Origin: Thioflexithrix psekupsensis
Lineage (GTDB): Bacteria; Pseudomonadota; Gammaproteobacteria; Beggiatoales; Beggiatoaceae
DNA: 64,000 nt
Direction of reading: 5' to 3'
NCBI RefSeq assembly: GCF_002149925.1
Contig: NZ_MSLT01000012.1
Coordinates: 372,001-436,000 of the forward strand
The notes beneath the pieces are model-generated. The model made no database searches, was not told where the DNA came from, and saw nothing but the letters and a program-made list of their open reading frames with translations. This document shows, one piece after another, positions 54,657 to 63,301 of this stretch (positions are counted from its first letter, which is position 1; every line of letters begins with the position of its first letter). The translations under genes and the position numbers were made by a program.

Positions 54657-55085
54657 ATGAAACCCATTATCCATGTTCTAGCAAGTGTCGTGGCGATGTT
54701 TTGTATTTTAGGTTTTTGGATCGCCAGTGTTGTTTCCGAGTTGTTCCTTTCTGAACAAGATGTGATGCTCATTAAGCAAGCCATTCTTTATGGTATGTTG
54801 ATTTTGATTCCTGCCATGGCCATAACGGGAGGGAGCGGTTTTCTTCTCGCAGGAAATCGAGGCGGGCGTTTTATCAATAACAAAAAAAATCGCATGAAAT
54901 TTATTGTGTTAAATGGGGTATTAATCATGATACCTTGCGCATTTTTTCTGTCCTATCAAGCGAATAGGGGACAGTTTGATTTTGTTTTTTACAGCGTACA
55001 AACCGTCGAATTGCTCATGGGTATGATACAACTGATTCTCATGGGGCTTAATTTTCGGGATGGACTTAGATTAGCGGGAAAATAG
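54657..55085 (+). CDS. Small four-helix membrane protein, probable MarR target
   Basis: A 142-residue protein with four membrane helices (~5-30, 42-66, 82-101, 112-134). Helix 2 is followed by GGSGFLLAGNRGGRFINNKKNRMKF, a basic loop, so the termini are probably periplasmic or cytoplasmic in pairs. No transport motif is recognised. It is divergent from marR across a shared operator, which suggests induction by the compound the regulator senses. Confidence 0.75.
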   Translation: MKPIIHVLASVVAMFCILGFWIASVVSELFLSEQDVMLIKQAILYGMLILIPAMAITGGSGFLLAGNRGGRFINNKKNRMKFIVLNGVLIMIPCAFFLSYQANRGQFDFVFYSVQTVELLMGMIQLILMGLNFRDGLRLAGK

Positions 55086-55160
55086 GGAAATAATAAAGGG
55101 TGATTAAACGAAGATAGATGCAAAATTACCGCGCCAAAAAAATCCACAATAAGCGTTTAA

Positions 55161-55823
55161 TTACTCCAATCCCCAATCCTGCAAATTAAAATCACCCAAA
55201 TGAGAAATACGTAAATCAGCCGCTTGATAAATTTCAGGGTTATACACAGAATCGGTCAAGGCGACTACAAACATGCCCGCGGCTTTAGCTGCTTGAATAC
55301 CCGCGGGAGAATCTTCAAACACCAAACAGTGCGCGGGTGGGGCGTTCATGGCTGCGGCCGCGGCTAAAAACACATCTGGCGCAGGCTTTAACGCCCGAAT
55401 CCCTGCGCTGTCTCCACAAATCACCGCAGCAAATTGTTGTAACCATGCTTGATGCTGCTGCATTTTTAAACCGAAAGACTCACTGGGCGAACTGGTGGCG
55501 ATGGCATGGGGAATGGCGCGAGCGCGCAAGCTAGCGGTCAAAGCCACCGCGCCGGGCATCGCCTGCGCATGGGGAAAATAATCCCGCAATCGCCGATCTC
55601 TTTGTTCTACATACTCAGCAATGGACAAGGGTAACTGTAGTGCATCAATCACAATTTGCGCCGCCACGCGCACGTCGCGGCCAATCATCCGCGACTTCGT
55701 ATCCCAGTCTAAACTGCGTCCGTACTGCTTCGCAATTTCTTGCGTGGCTGCCGTGTAAAATTTTTCGGTATCCAGCAACACACCATCTAAATCGAAAATA
55801 ACGTGAGTAATAAGGGCATTCAT
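55161..55823 (-). CDS. HAD-family phosphatase (beta-phosphoglucomutase/pseudouridine-phosphatase-like)
   Basis: A 220-residue HAD hydrolase, subclass I. Motif I is [13 protein letters not shown] (Asp11, Asp13), the cap helix follows, then motif [10 protein letters not shown], motif III Lys in [10 protein letters not shown] and motif [20 protein letters not shown]. It resembles the group acting on small sugar or nucleoside phosphates; the substrate is not defined. IS630 copy B is inserted 15 bases before the ATG. The remaining bases (complement ACGAATTTAATTTTTC) hold no ribosome site. Before insertion this gene would have followed nadC within about 40-60 bp, probably in one operon. Confidence 0.85.
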   Translation of the reverse strand: MNALITHVIFDLDGVLLDTEKFYTAATQEIAKQYGRSLDWDTKSRMIGRDVRVAAQIVIDALQLPLSIAEYVEQRDRRLRDYFPHAQAMPGAVALTASLRARAIPHAIATSSPSESFGLKMQQHQAWLQQFAAVICGDSAGIRALKPAPDVFLAAAAAMNAPPAHCLVFEDSPAGIQAAKAAGMFVVALTDSVYNPEIYQAADLRISHLGDFNLQDWGLE

Positions 55824-55840
55824 GAAAAATTAAATTCGTA

Positions 55841-56971
55841 TACCAAAATTATGTGAGATATAAAAACAAATTAAGTTCTAATATCTAGCTAGATATTAGG
55901 TATAAGATACTGTTTAATTTTATTAAACTTAAACACTTTACCTGACAAAAAGGTCTCAAACATACTAGTGACTTCTTTAAAGCTTGATAGACGATGAAAA
56001 TTCTTTCTGACCCAATTCTTACCTTGAAGCCAAATATCCTCGACTGGATTTTGCTCTGGGGCATTGGGCGCAAATCTTAATAAACGAACTTTCCATTCTG
56101 ATTCTGGAAGTCCCCCATTTAATTTCTCTAAATAAGTTCTTAAACCTTCAGAACGATGATAACTTGCACCATCCCAAATAATCACATGACGGGCTTCTTT
56201 ATATCTGTAAATGAGCCAGTTAATAAAGTCTATCGTATATTTTGTATCAGCTTTCTTTGCCCTATCTAAAATAAATTCTCCCGTATAAATATTCACCGCT
56301 CCATACCACGTTTGAGAAGTGCGATAATTACTCATCTTTATTGACGTTCTTTCTCCTTTTTTCGACCAAACATAACCACAAATATCTCCCCACAACTGAT
56401 GGCTTTCGTCTTGCATCCAGTACATTACCTCTCCACTTTCTATCTGTTCACGCTCCTTATCTATTAAATCCTTAATCTCTTTTTTTTTAGCTTCTACTTT
56501 TACCTCATCTTTTGCCGAATTCTCTTTGTGTGTCTTCTTATAACTTAAATTCGCTTCTTCTAATAATTTAGTATAAGAAGTATTTGAAGAATAGAAAACA
56601 TCATACTCCTCTTTTAAGTATCTCTTTAGTTCCTCTATTGTTATTGTCTTCTTTTCTTGTATCCAATTAATCACATCTTCTCGTTCACGCGGCTTTAAAT
56701 ACCCTGGCGAGCCTTTATACGCTAACTTTAATCCTTCCACCCCTGACGCTAAATAAATGGCTTTCCATTTATCCACAAATTGCACACTGACACAACACGC
56801 TAAAGCCGCTTCCGCACGCACAAAACCAAGCAAAGACATTCTTACTGCCATCGCTCGCTTCACTTCTCTCGCTTCACCTGTTGACATTAACTCTTCTAAA
56901 TCTTCATATCTCTTGTTCATTATTCTCTCCTATTTAAAAAGTATTATTATACGACTCTGAAAAAATTGGTA
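55841..56971 (-). mobile_element. IS630-family insertion sequence, copy B
   Basis: A 1131-bp element of the same length and end sequence as copy A (12946-14076), flanked by TA on both sides (55839-55840, 56972-56973). I noted five base differences from copy A: three synonymous ones in the transposase near its C-terminus and two just after the stop. It is inserted between nadC and the HAD gene, with its transposase pointing the same way as both. Confidence 0.95.
55889..56920 (-). CDS. IS630-family transposase (copy B)
   Basis: A 343-residue DDE transposase with the same amino acid sequence as copy A: Asp171, Asp250 and Glu294 catalytic set and an N-terminal helix-turn-helix. The frame is intact with its own AGGAGAG ribosome site. 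Because its stop is 66 bases before the HAD gene start, read-through of transposase transcription could now drive that gene. Confidence 0.95.
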   Translation of the reverse strand: MNKRYEDLEELMSTGEAREVKRAMAVRMSLLGFVRAEAALACCVSVQFVDKWKAIYLASGVEGLKLAYKGSPGYLKPREREDVINWIQEKKTITIEELKRYLKEEYDVFYSSNTSYTKLLEEANLSYKKTHKENSAKDEVKVEAKKKEIKDLIDKEREQIESGEVMYWMQDESHQLWGDICGYVWSKKGERTSIKMSNYRTSQTWYGAVNIYTGEFILDRAKKADTKYTIDFINWLIYRYKEARHVIIWDGASYHRSEGLRTYLEKLNGGLPESEWKVRLLRFAPNAPEQNPVEDIWLQGKNWVRKNFHRLSSFKEVTSMFETFLSGKVFKFNKIKQYLIPNI

Positions 56972-56997
56972 TAGCAGGATAAAGAGAAAAAAATAAC

Positions 56998-57840
56998 CTA
57001 TTCTTGAATGCGCAATGAAAAATCAATGGCACGAATTTCTTTGGTTAATATGCCTACAGAAAGAAAGTCAACGCCCGTTTCGGCGACTTCTTTTACATTT
57101 TGTAAATCAATATTTCCCGACGCTTCTAATGTGGCGCGTCCATTCACCAAAGTCACTGCCGCTTTCAACATGGGAATATCGAAATTATCCAATAATAACC
57201 GAGTGGCGCCAGCGGCTAAAGCTTCTTCGATTTGATCTAGGCGTTCTACTTCAATTTCAATGGGAATATTTTTAGCATTAAGGGCTTGTGCTTTCTGTAA
57301 AGCGGCACGAATAGAACCCACTGCCGAAATATGATTTTCTTTGATTAAATAAGCATCATATAAACCCATACGATGATTAGTGCCACCACCACATTTAACC
57401 GCATATTTTTGTGCGGTTCTTAAACCGGGAATTGTTTTTCTTGTGTCGAGAACTTTCGCTTTTGTTTCGCGGATGGCTTCGGCAAAAAAGTAAGTTTGTG
57501 TCGCCGTGCCAGAGAGAGATTGTAAGAAATTCAATGCAGTCCGTTCGCCCGTTAATAAAGCTCTGGCATTGCCTTCAAGACGGCAAATAATGGTATTTTC
57601 AAACACAATATTGCTGTCTTCTACATACCAATCAATTTGGACTTGATCTCCCAATTGCATAAAAACTTCATTAAACCAATCTACGCCAGCAATAACCGCA
57701 AATTGACGGGAAAGCACATGGGCTGTCACCGTTGTTTCAGGCGGAATCAATTGAGACGTGACATCACCAGAGCCGCAATCTTCGGCTAATGCGGCGCGTA
57801 CTTGCTCAGATAAATCTTTTGGCAATAAAAAGCGGCTCAT
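56998..57840 (-). CDS. nadC: Nicotinate-nucleotide pyrophosphorylase (carboxylating)
   Basis: Converts quinolinate and PRPP to nicotinate mononucleotide, CO2 and pyrophosphate in de novo NAD synthesis. The 280-residue length is typical. Key motifs: EDCGSGDVTSQLI near the N-terminus, DTRKTIPGLR (132-141), KCGGGTNHRMGLYD, EIEVE, LLLDNFD and EASGNI, ending with GVDFLSVGILT. A TTAAGGAAC lies upstream of the ATG. The IS630 copy B right boundary is 26 bases after its stop. Confidence 0.97.
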   Translation of the reverse strand: MSRFLLPKDLSEQVRAALAEDCGSGDVTSQLIPPETTVTAHVLSRQFAVIAGVDWFNEVFMQLGDQVQIDWYVEDSNIVFENTIICRLEGNARALLTGERTALNFLQSLSGTATQTYFFAEAIRETKAKVLDTRKTIPGLRTAQKYAVKCGGGTNHRMGLYDAYLIKENHISAVGSIRAALQKAQALNAKNIPIEIEVERLDQIEEALAAGATRLLLDNFDIPMLKAAVTLVNGRATLEASGNIDLQNVKEVAETGVDFLSVGILTKEIRAIDFSLRIQE

Positions 57841-58051
57841 GTTTCTTGTTCCTTAACCTATTTTTAACAATGAGAAGTAAACGAATGAATGATAGATTGT
57901 GACATTTACTTATGATAATTTTTATTATAAAATACATAATTTTTATTCATTCATGCTCATCTTTGCTTGATGTCGTCTGTCATTCTATAAAAATAATTTC
58001 AGGGTTGCAAATTTTGTTTTGATTAAATTTAGGGTATTTAAGGAGGATAAC

Positions 58052-60088
58052 GTGCGTATTAGACAGCGTTTAATTATAAATTGGGTCATTGTGATTTTAT
58101 TAACGGCGTTGATTATAGGTTCTACCAGTATTTTTATTACTTATCGTGCTTTACAGAAAAATCATTTATCCGAATTAGATAATATCACTAAAAGCATCAG
58201 AATTACCACCGATGCCACCATTGATATTTCCGTGCAAAATTATTTGCGGGCGATTTCTGAAAGTAATTTAGATATGGTGCGCTATTATTATCAGAAATAT
58301 CAGGATAATCTCCTCACTGAAACCGAAGCAAAACAAAAAGTTGCTGATGTTTTACTCAGTCATCGCATTGGCAAAATAGGTTATAATTTTGTTTATAACA
58401 TTAGCCAAGCTCCTCAACATGTGATTTGTGAAATTCATCCTAAAGTGCCTAATTTAGATGTGGCGCAATATGATTTTGGACAGACTGCTTTTGCTTTAAA
58501 AAATGGTTATTTTGAATATGAATGGCAAAATCCAGATGAGCCTGCCATGTCTAAAAAAGCGATGTATGTGAGCTATTTTGAGCCTTGGGATTGGTTAGTG
58601 GCCTCTTCTTCTTATAAACAAGAGTTTTCTTATTTAATTAATCAACAAGAATTAAAACGTAAAATGTCCACGATTACTGTGGGCATGAAGGGATATATTT
58701 TTATTCTTGATTTAGCGGGTAATTTAATTTTACATCCTAATTTAGAAAATAAAAACGTGTTTAACTATCAAGATGACACAGGTTTTTATTTTATTCGAGA
58801 AATTATTAAGCAAAAAACGGGGATTGTTCATTATCGTTGGATGGATCAAGGTGAGCCGTTTTTTAGCGAAAAAATAGCCAGTCTGACTTATGTTCCAGAA
58901 ATGGGTTGGATTGTGGTCGCCAGCACTTATGCCAGTGATGTATTTAAGCCTGTTTTGAGTCTCTCTTATGCGATTGCATTAACGACAGCGTTTATTTTAT
59001 TTTTAGGGATTATTGCGATTATTTTCTTAGTTAATTCTTTGACCAAACCATTAATAAAAATCACTGATAATTCTAAGAAATTAGCAGAAGGCAGTGACAG
59101 TGAATATTTCCAAGAGGAAATTTTAAATCGAGATGATGAAGTGGGCGATTTAGCGCGAGCATTTGATGTGATGATACATAAAGTGGCTTTGCGAGAAATT
59201 AATTTAAAGCGGGCAGAGCAATTATTGCGCGAAGCCAATGCCACTTTAGAAGATAATGTGAGAAAACGTACGGAACAATTAGAACTTGCTAATCAAGAAA
59301 TTCATTCTCTCAATTGTCAATTACGAGCTGATAATGTGCGCATGACGGCAGAATTGCATGTCACCAAGCGTTTGCAAGAAATGTTGTTACCCGCCACTGA
59401 GGAATTGGCGAAATTAAGCAATCAATTAGCCATTGCTTGTTTTATTCAGCCTGCCGCCGAAGTGGGGGGCGATTATTATGATATTTTGGAATATGACGGG
59501 CATATTAAAATCGGTATTGGAGATGTCACTGGACATGGTTTAGAAAGCAGTGTGGTGATGTTAATGTTGCAAACTTGTGTGCGTACTTTATTAACCTGTG
59601 GCATTAATAGTTCAATTCAGTTTTTATCTATTTTAAATCGCACTATTTACGGTAATTTAAAACGGATAAATTCGGATAAGAGTTTAACGCTTATTTTATT
59701 AGATTATCAAAGTGACGGCATGCTTACCATTAGCGGACAACACGAGGAAGTTTTAGTGGTTCGCGCCAATGGCAATGTGGAGCGAATTGATACGTTTAAT
59801 TTGGGTTTTTTTGTCGGCATTGAACCTGATATTGCCCATTTTATTGATGATTTTTCTGTGCAGTTAGAATCAGGTGACGGGATTATTTTATATACAGATG
59901 GTTTAACCGAAGCTTTTAATCCTAAAAATCAACAATACGGTTTAGATCGTTTGCAAGAGATAGTCAGTCAATTATGGGTAAAAGATGTGGAACATATTAA
60001 GCAAGCCATTATTGACGATCTGTACCGCCATTTAAGCGGGAAAACGTTAATGGATGATGTCACTTTATTGGTGTTAAAACGTCGTTAA
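58052..60088 (+). CDS. Cache-HAMP-SpoIIE serine phosphatase (PP2C family sensor)
   Basis: A 678-residue membrane sensor. GTG 58052 is the start because AAGGAGG lies five bases upstream; the longer frame has no such site. TM1 is at ~10-32, periplasmic Cache modules at ~45-290 (YFEPWDWLVASSSY and MGWIVVASTY are typical Cache ends), TM2 at ~300-325, HAMP to ~385 and a coiled coil to ~440. A SpoIIE/RsbU-type phosphatase follows at ~455-678 with metal-binding Asp474 (GGDYYD), Asp491 (IGDVTGHG), Asp616 (YTDGLTE) and Asp668/Asp669 (MDDVTLL). Such enzymes dephosphorylate anti-sigma-factor antagonists. No STAS or anti-sigma kinase gene is adjacent. Confidence 0.92.
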   Translation: MRIRQRLIINWVIVILLTALIIGSTSIFITYRALQKNHLSELDNITKSIRITTDATIDISVQNYLRAISESNLDMVRYYYQKYQDNLLTETEAKQKVADVLLSHRIGKIGYNFVYNISQAPQHVICEIHPKVPNLDVAQYDFGQTAFALKNGYFEYEWQNPDEPAMSKKAMYVSYFEPWDWLVASSSYKQEFSYLINQQELKRKMSTITVGMKGYIFILDLAGNLILHPNLENKNVFNYQDDTGFYFIREIIKQKTGIVHYRWMDQGEPFFSEKIASLTYVPEMGWIVVASTYASDVFKPVLSLSYAIALTTAFILFLGIIAIIFLVNSLTKPLIKITDNSKKLAEGSDSEYFQEEILNRDDEVGDLARAFDVMIHKVALREINLKRAEQLLREANATLEDNVRKRTEQLELANQEIHSLNCQLRADNVRMTAELHVTKRLQEMLLPATEELAKLSNQLAIACFIQPAAEVGGDYYDILEYDGHIKIGIGDVTGHGLESSVVMLMLQTCVRTLLTCGINSSIQFLSILNRTIYGNLKRINSDKSLTLILLDYQSDGMLTISGQHEEVLVVRANGNVERIDTFNLGFFVGIEPDIAHFIDDFSVQLESGDGIILYTDGLTEAFNPKNQQYGLDRLQEIVSQLWVKDVEHIKQAIIDDLYRHLSGKTLMDDVTLLVLKRR

Positions 60089-60183
60089 TTAAAGCATAAA
60101 ACGCTGGGTTTGGAGTCAGAATTTTCAGGATTTTTTTATTTTGGAAATTCTGATTAACTCTAAACTTCTATCACTCTCTCCCC

Positions 60184-61017
60184 CTACTTCACCCCCGCCT
60201 CTTCCATGCGATAAAAAACTCCCATTTCATCATCATTTAATAACACCAATCGGCCAGAAATCAACAACGGATCAAAAGAAAATGGAATCGCCTCTTGACT
60301 CAAGACTTCAATAATACCCTCCGGCCCCGCAGGTAAACAGTAAAAACAACTGGGCGGATACATGGCTAATACAAAATGCTTTTGTCCCGCTGTTTTTTCT
60401 AAAGGAATCATAAAGCCTTGCACGGTGATAATTTGTCCATTTAAAGCCGTTAATTCTGGCGCAAAAACAGGGGGCGTTGTCACAGATTCGCTGTATTGAA
60501 CTTGATTAAATAATTTCCAAGAAACCACACCCGGTAAATCCGCTAATGTAGGTAAATTATCCGCCGATAAAGTCGCCGTTTCATTAACCACTACATTCAC
60601 GTGCGTTTGCAGTCCATCTTTATAATTTAAGGTAATGGTATCATTTCCAGTGATCGTTGCTAATAACACACTTTGTGCTTGACCATCTTCATTAGTAATC
60701 AATTGATTTTGCGTAAAAAAATTACCTGAGCGCGATGATAAATATAAAGTTTGGGCATCTAAGGGATGTCCTTCATTGTTTTCTACGGTGGCTAATAATT
60801 CTAATGTATCGCCTAATGATAAACGAATCTCTGTCAATGCACCCCAACCCGCTAAACTGGGAATAGCCAGCCGTAATTGATGCGTGTCATTTTCACTTTT
60901 AACCACCATACCCGCTTCAGAATGATCGACGGTAATAACAGTTGGAACATTGTCCGTACAAGCACTTAAAAAATAAACCAATAATAGTAATTGAAAAAAA
61001 TTAAAAAAAATATTCAT
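60184..61017 (-). CDS. Lipoprotein with Ig-like and DUF3299-like domains
   Basis: A 277-residue lipoprotein: signal FFQLLLLVYFLSAC with lipobox LSAC and lipidated Cys20. Residues ~45-145 look like a bacterial Ig-like (Big_1-type) domain (LGDTLELLATVENNEGHPLDAQT...TNEDGQAQSVL). The C-terminal ~110 residues follow the DUF3299 pattern, a region of the form LNGQIITVQGFMIPLE, then PPSCFYCLPAGPEGI, where the paired cysteines could be a metal or disulfide site. The role is unknown; DUF3299 proteins are often near metal or transport genes. It converges on the SpoIIE gene. Confidence 0.72.
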   Translation of the reverse strand: MNIFFNFFQLLLLVYFLSACTDNVPTVITVDHSEAGMVVKSENDTHQLRLAIPSLAGWGALTEIRLSLGDTLELLATVENNEGHPLDAQTLYLSSRSGNFFTQNQLITNEDGQAQSVLLATITGNDTITLNYKDGLQTHVNVVVNETATLSADNLPTLADLPGVVSWKLFNQVQYSESVTTPPVFAPELTALNGQIITVQGFMIPLEKTAGQKHFVLAMYPPSCFYCLPAGPEGIIEVLSQEAIPFSFDPLLISGRLVLLNDDEMGVFYRMEEAGVK

Positions 61018-61130
61018 AATGCCTCATCATTTTATATTAGATCGGACTTAATTCGACGGCATAGGCCTACTCAATTGCCGGTAATTACGTTACACTGTTG
61101 CTTTTCTCACCAACCAAATGCAGTCACATC

Positions 61131-62525
61131 ATGCTTACGATTTATAACACATTAACGCGCCAAAAGATGCCCTTTACGCCCATTGAAGCCAATAAAGTCC
61201 GTTTATACGTGTGTGGCATGACGGTGTATGATTATTGCCACGTGGGTCATGCACGGGTGATGGTGGTGTTTGATATGGTGGTGCGTTATTTACGCGCCCG
61301 CGGTTTTGAAGTCACTTATGTGCGCAATATCACTGACATTGACGACAAGATTATTAAACGCGCCTCAGAGAATCAAGAGTCTATTCAAGATTTAACGCAT
61401 CGTTTTATTCAAGCGATGTATGAAGATGCCGACGCATTAGGTGTATTGCGTCCTGATGTGGAGCCTAAAGCCACTGAATCTATTGCATCCATTATTAATA
61501 TGGTCAATACATTAATGCAAAAAGGTTTCGCTTATCAAGCCGATAATGGTGACATTTATTACGCGGTTAATCGTTTTCCTCATTACGGTCAATTGTCGGG
61601 TAAGAAAATTAGTGAATTGCGGGCGGGAGAACGGGTTGATATTGAATTATCTAAAAAAGACCCATTGGATTTTGTGTTATGGAAAATGGCTAAAGCCGAT
61701 GAACCCAGTTGGCCGTCACCGTGGGGCGCAGGGCGGCCGGGCTGGCATATCGAATGTTCAGCCATGTCAACTGATTGTTTAGGCGAACAATTTGATATTC
61801 ACGGCGGCGGTATGGATTTACAATTTCCGCATCATGAAAATGAAATTGCACAATCCGAAGCGGCAACAGGCAAGCATTTTGTCAATTATTGGATGCACAA
61901 TGGTTTTGTGCGCGTGAATGAAGAAAAAATGTCTAAATCATTGGGTAATTTCTTCACCTTACGCGAAGTATTAGCACGTTACGAACCAGAAGTGATTCGT
62001 TATTTTATTTTAGCCAGTCATTATCGCAGTCCTTTGAATTATTCCGATCAGCAATTAGACACGGCTCAACAGGCATTAACTCGTTTTTATAACACTTTAA
62101 AAGACTTGCCATTAACCCAGACATTGCCTGAACATTCGACCTATCAAGCGCGGTTTCATGCGGCGATGGAAGATGATTTTAATACGCCAGAAGCCATTGC
62201 GGTGTTATTCGATTTGGTGCGGGATATTAATCGGGTGCGCGACAGTGATTTAACTCAAGCGATTCAATGGGCAAATGAATTGCGGCAATTGGCAGAAATT
62301 TTAGGTTTATTACAAACTGATCCGCATGAATTTTTACAACGCAGCGGTCAAAAAGACGAATTAGCAGGCTTATCTAATCACGACATTGAGCAGTTAATTG
62401 CAGCTAGAAATGCAGCGCGTCTGGCGCGTCAATGGGCTGAAGCGGATCGCATTCGAGATGAATTAAAGCAAAAAGGTGTGATTTTAGAAGACACCGCGCA
62501 GCAAACCAGTTGGCGACGGGAATAA
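61131..62525 (+). CDS. cysS: Cysteinyl-tRNA synthetase
   Basis: Charges tRNA(Cys) with cysteine. ATG 61131 ([12 protein letters not shown]) matches the usual start; the frame is open further left but no normal N-terminal sequence is there. From this start it is 464 residues. The zinc ligand Cys28 and HIGH motif HVGH (37-40) are in place, then [10 protein letters not shown] and [15 protein letters not shown] (zinc and cysteine site), and KMSKS at 266-270. The C-terminal DALR-type and anticodon domains are complete. A CbiM-like gene follows 10 bp after the stop. Confidence 0.97.
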   Translation: MLTIYNTLTRQKMPFTPIEANKVRLYVCGMTVYDYCHVGHARVMVVFDMVVRYLRARGFEVTYVRNITDIDDKIIKRASENQESIQDLTHRFIQAMYEDADALGVLRPDVEPKATESIASIINMVNTLMQKGFAYQADNGDIYYAVNRFPHYGQLSGKKISELRAGERVDIELSKKDPLDFVLWKMAKADEPSWPSPWGAGRPGWHIECSAMSTDCLGEQFDIHGGGMDLQFPHHENEIAQSEAATGKHFVNYWMHNGFVRVNEEKMSKSLGNFFTLREVLARYEPEVIRYFILASHYRSPLNYSDQQLDTAQQALTRFYNTLKDLPLTQTLPEHSTYQARFHAAMEDDFNTPEAIAVLFDLVRDINRVRDSDLTQAIQWANELRQLAEILGLLQTDPHEFLQRSGQKDELAGLSNHDIEQLIAARNAARLARQWAEADRIRDELKQKGVILEDTAQQTSWRRE

Positions 62526-62535
62526 TGGAGTTATT

Positions 62536-63198
62536 ATGAACTTTTCGCCCACTTTTTTTCCTGAAATGGGGTTGTGGTTGGGGACATTGCTGTATTTGCC
62601 TATTTTATTGTGGGCGATATGGCAGGCTCCGTGGGCGCGGTTGCGAGATGCTTGCGATGCCCACGTGTGGTTAGGCAGTTGTGTGGTGTTGTGGTTGGCG
62701 TGGCGATTGAGTGCGGGCATTACGCCCGGTATGGAATTTCATTTACTGCTCATGACCACAGTGACATTAATGTTTGGATTGCCGTTTGCCATTCTTTCTG
62801 CCAGCGTGGCGCAATTGACTTTAGTGTTAGAAGGAGCTGCCAGTTTATATGGTTATCCATTAACGGTGTTAATAAATGGCGTTGTTCCTGCGTTAATTAC
62901 CTATGTTATTTATTGGTTGGCTTATTGGTGGTTTCCGCGTCATTTCTTTATTTATATTTACATTACCGCTTTTGTTGGTGCTGCAATAGCGATGTTAATG
63001 AATCGGTTATTAGGTCTGTCTTTACTGTTAATTAGCGACACTTATCAGTTGAGTCAATTGGGAGAGCAACCGTTATTTATTATCGTGATGTTATTTCCTG
63101 AAGCCTTTATTAATGGTTTATTAATGACTATTTTTGTGGTCTATCGTCCGCAGTGGGTGAGTAGTTTTAATGATGAACAGTATCTGCGTAATAAATAA
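62536..63198 (+). CDS. CbiM-like energy-coupling factor transporter membrane protein
   Basis: A 220-residue protein with about six or seven membrane segments and the CbiM-family feature GMEFHLLLMTTVTLMFGLPFAILSA around residues 62-86, where a buried His and Met/Phe pattern is typical. CbiM proteins are substrate-specific parts of cobalt or nickel ECF transporters, but the usual N-terminal His of CbiM (MHI-) is missing here, and no cbiN, cbiQ or cbiO gene is near. Metal uptake is therefore an inference. A GGAG lies seven bases before the ATG; it is probably co-transcribed with cysS. Confidence 0.7.
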   Translation: MNFSPTFFPEMGLWLGTLLYLPILLWAIWQAPWARLRDACDAHVWLGSCVVLWLAWRLSAGITPGMEFHLLLMTTVTLMFGLPFAILSASVAQLTLVLEGAASLYGYPLTVLINGVVPALITYVIYWLAYWWFPRHFFIYIYITAFVGAAIAMLMNRLLGLSLLLISDTYQLSQLGEQPLFIIVMLFPEAFINGLLMTIFVVYRPQWVSSFNDEQYLRNK

Positions 63199-63203
63199 AA
63201 CGG

Positions 63204-63281
63204 CATAAGTGGCTAAATAAAAATATTCAGCCACTACAATCGTTCAGAATTTTTACTCTTCCTGCTAAGAAGGGGAATAAC
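63204..63281. repeat. Dispersed repeat, copy 2, with hairpin
   Basis: This aligns with 51059-51160 after removal of an insert there: ATAAGTGG.TAAATAAAAAT, ATTCAG..ACTA.AAT, GTTCAGAATTTT, then a decayed form of the CTCCTGCTAGGAG palindrome (CTTCCTGCTAAGAAG). Its first part forms a perfect stem AGTGGCT / AGCCACT. It fills the gap between the CbiM-like gene and the right-edge gene. Confidence 0.65.
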
Positions 63282-63301
63282 AGATTGTTTTCGTTTATAC
63301 A

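Noticed and set aside
57883-57954. Operator formed by GAATGAAT and ATTCATTC between nadC and the SpoIIE gene
   Set aside because: The arms are short, repetitive and 50 bases apart in A/T-rich DNA, so chance is likely.
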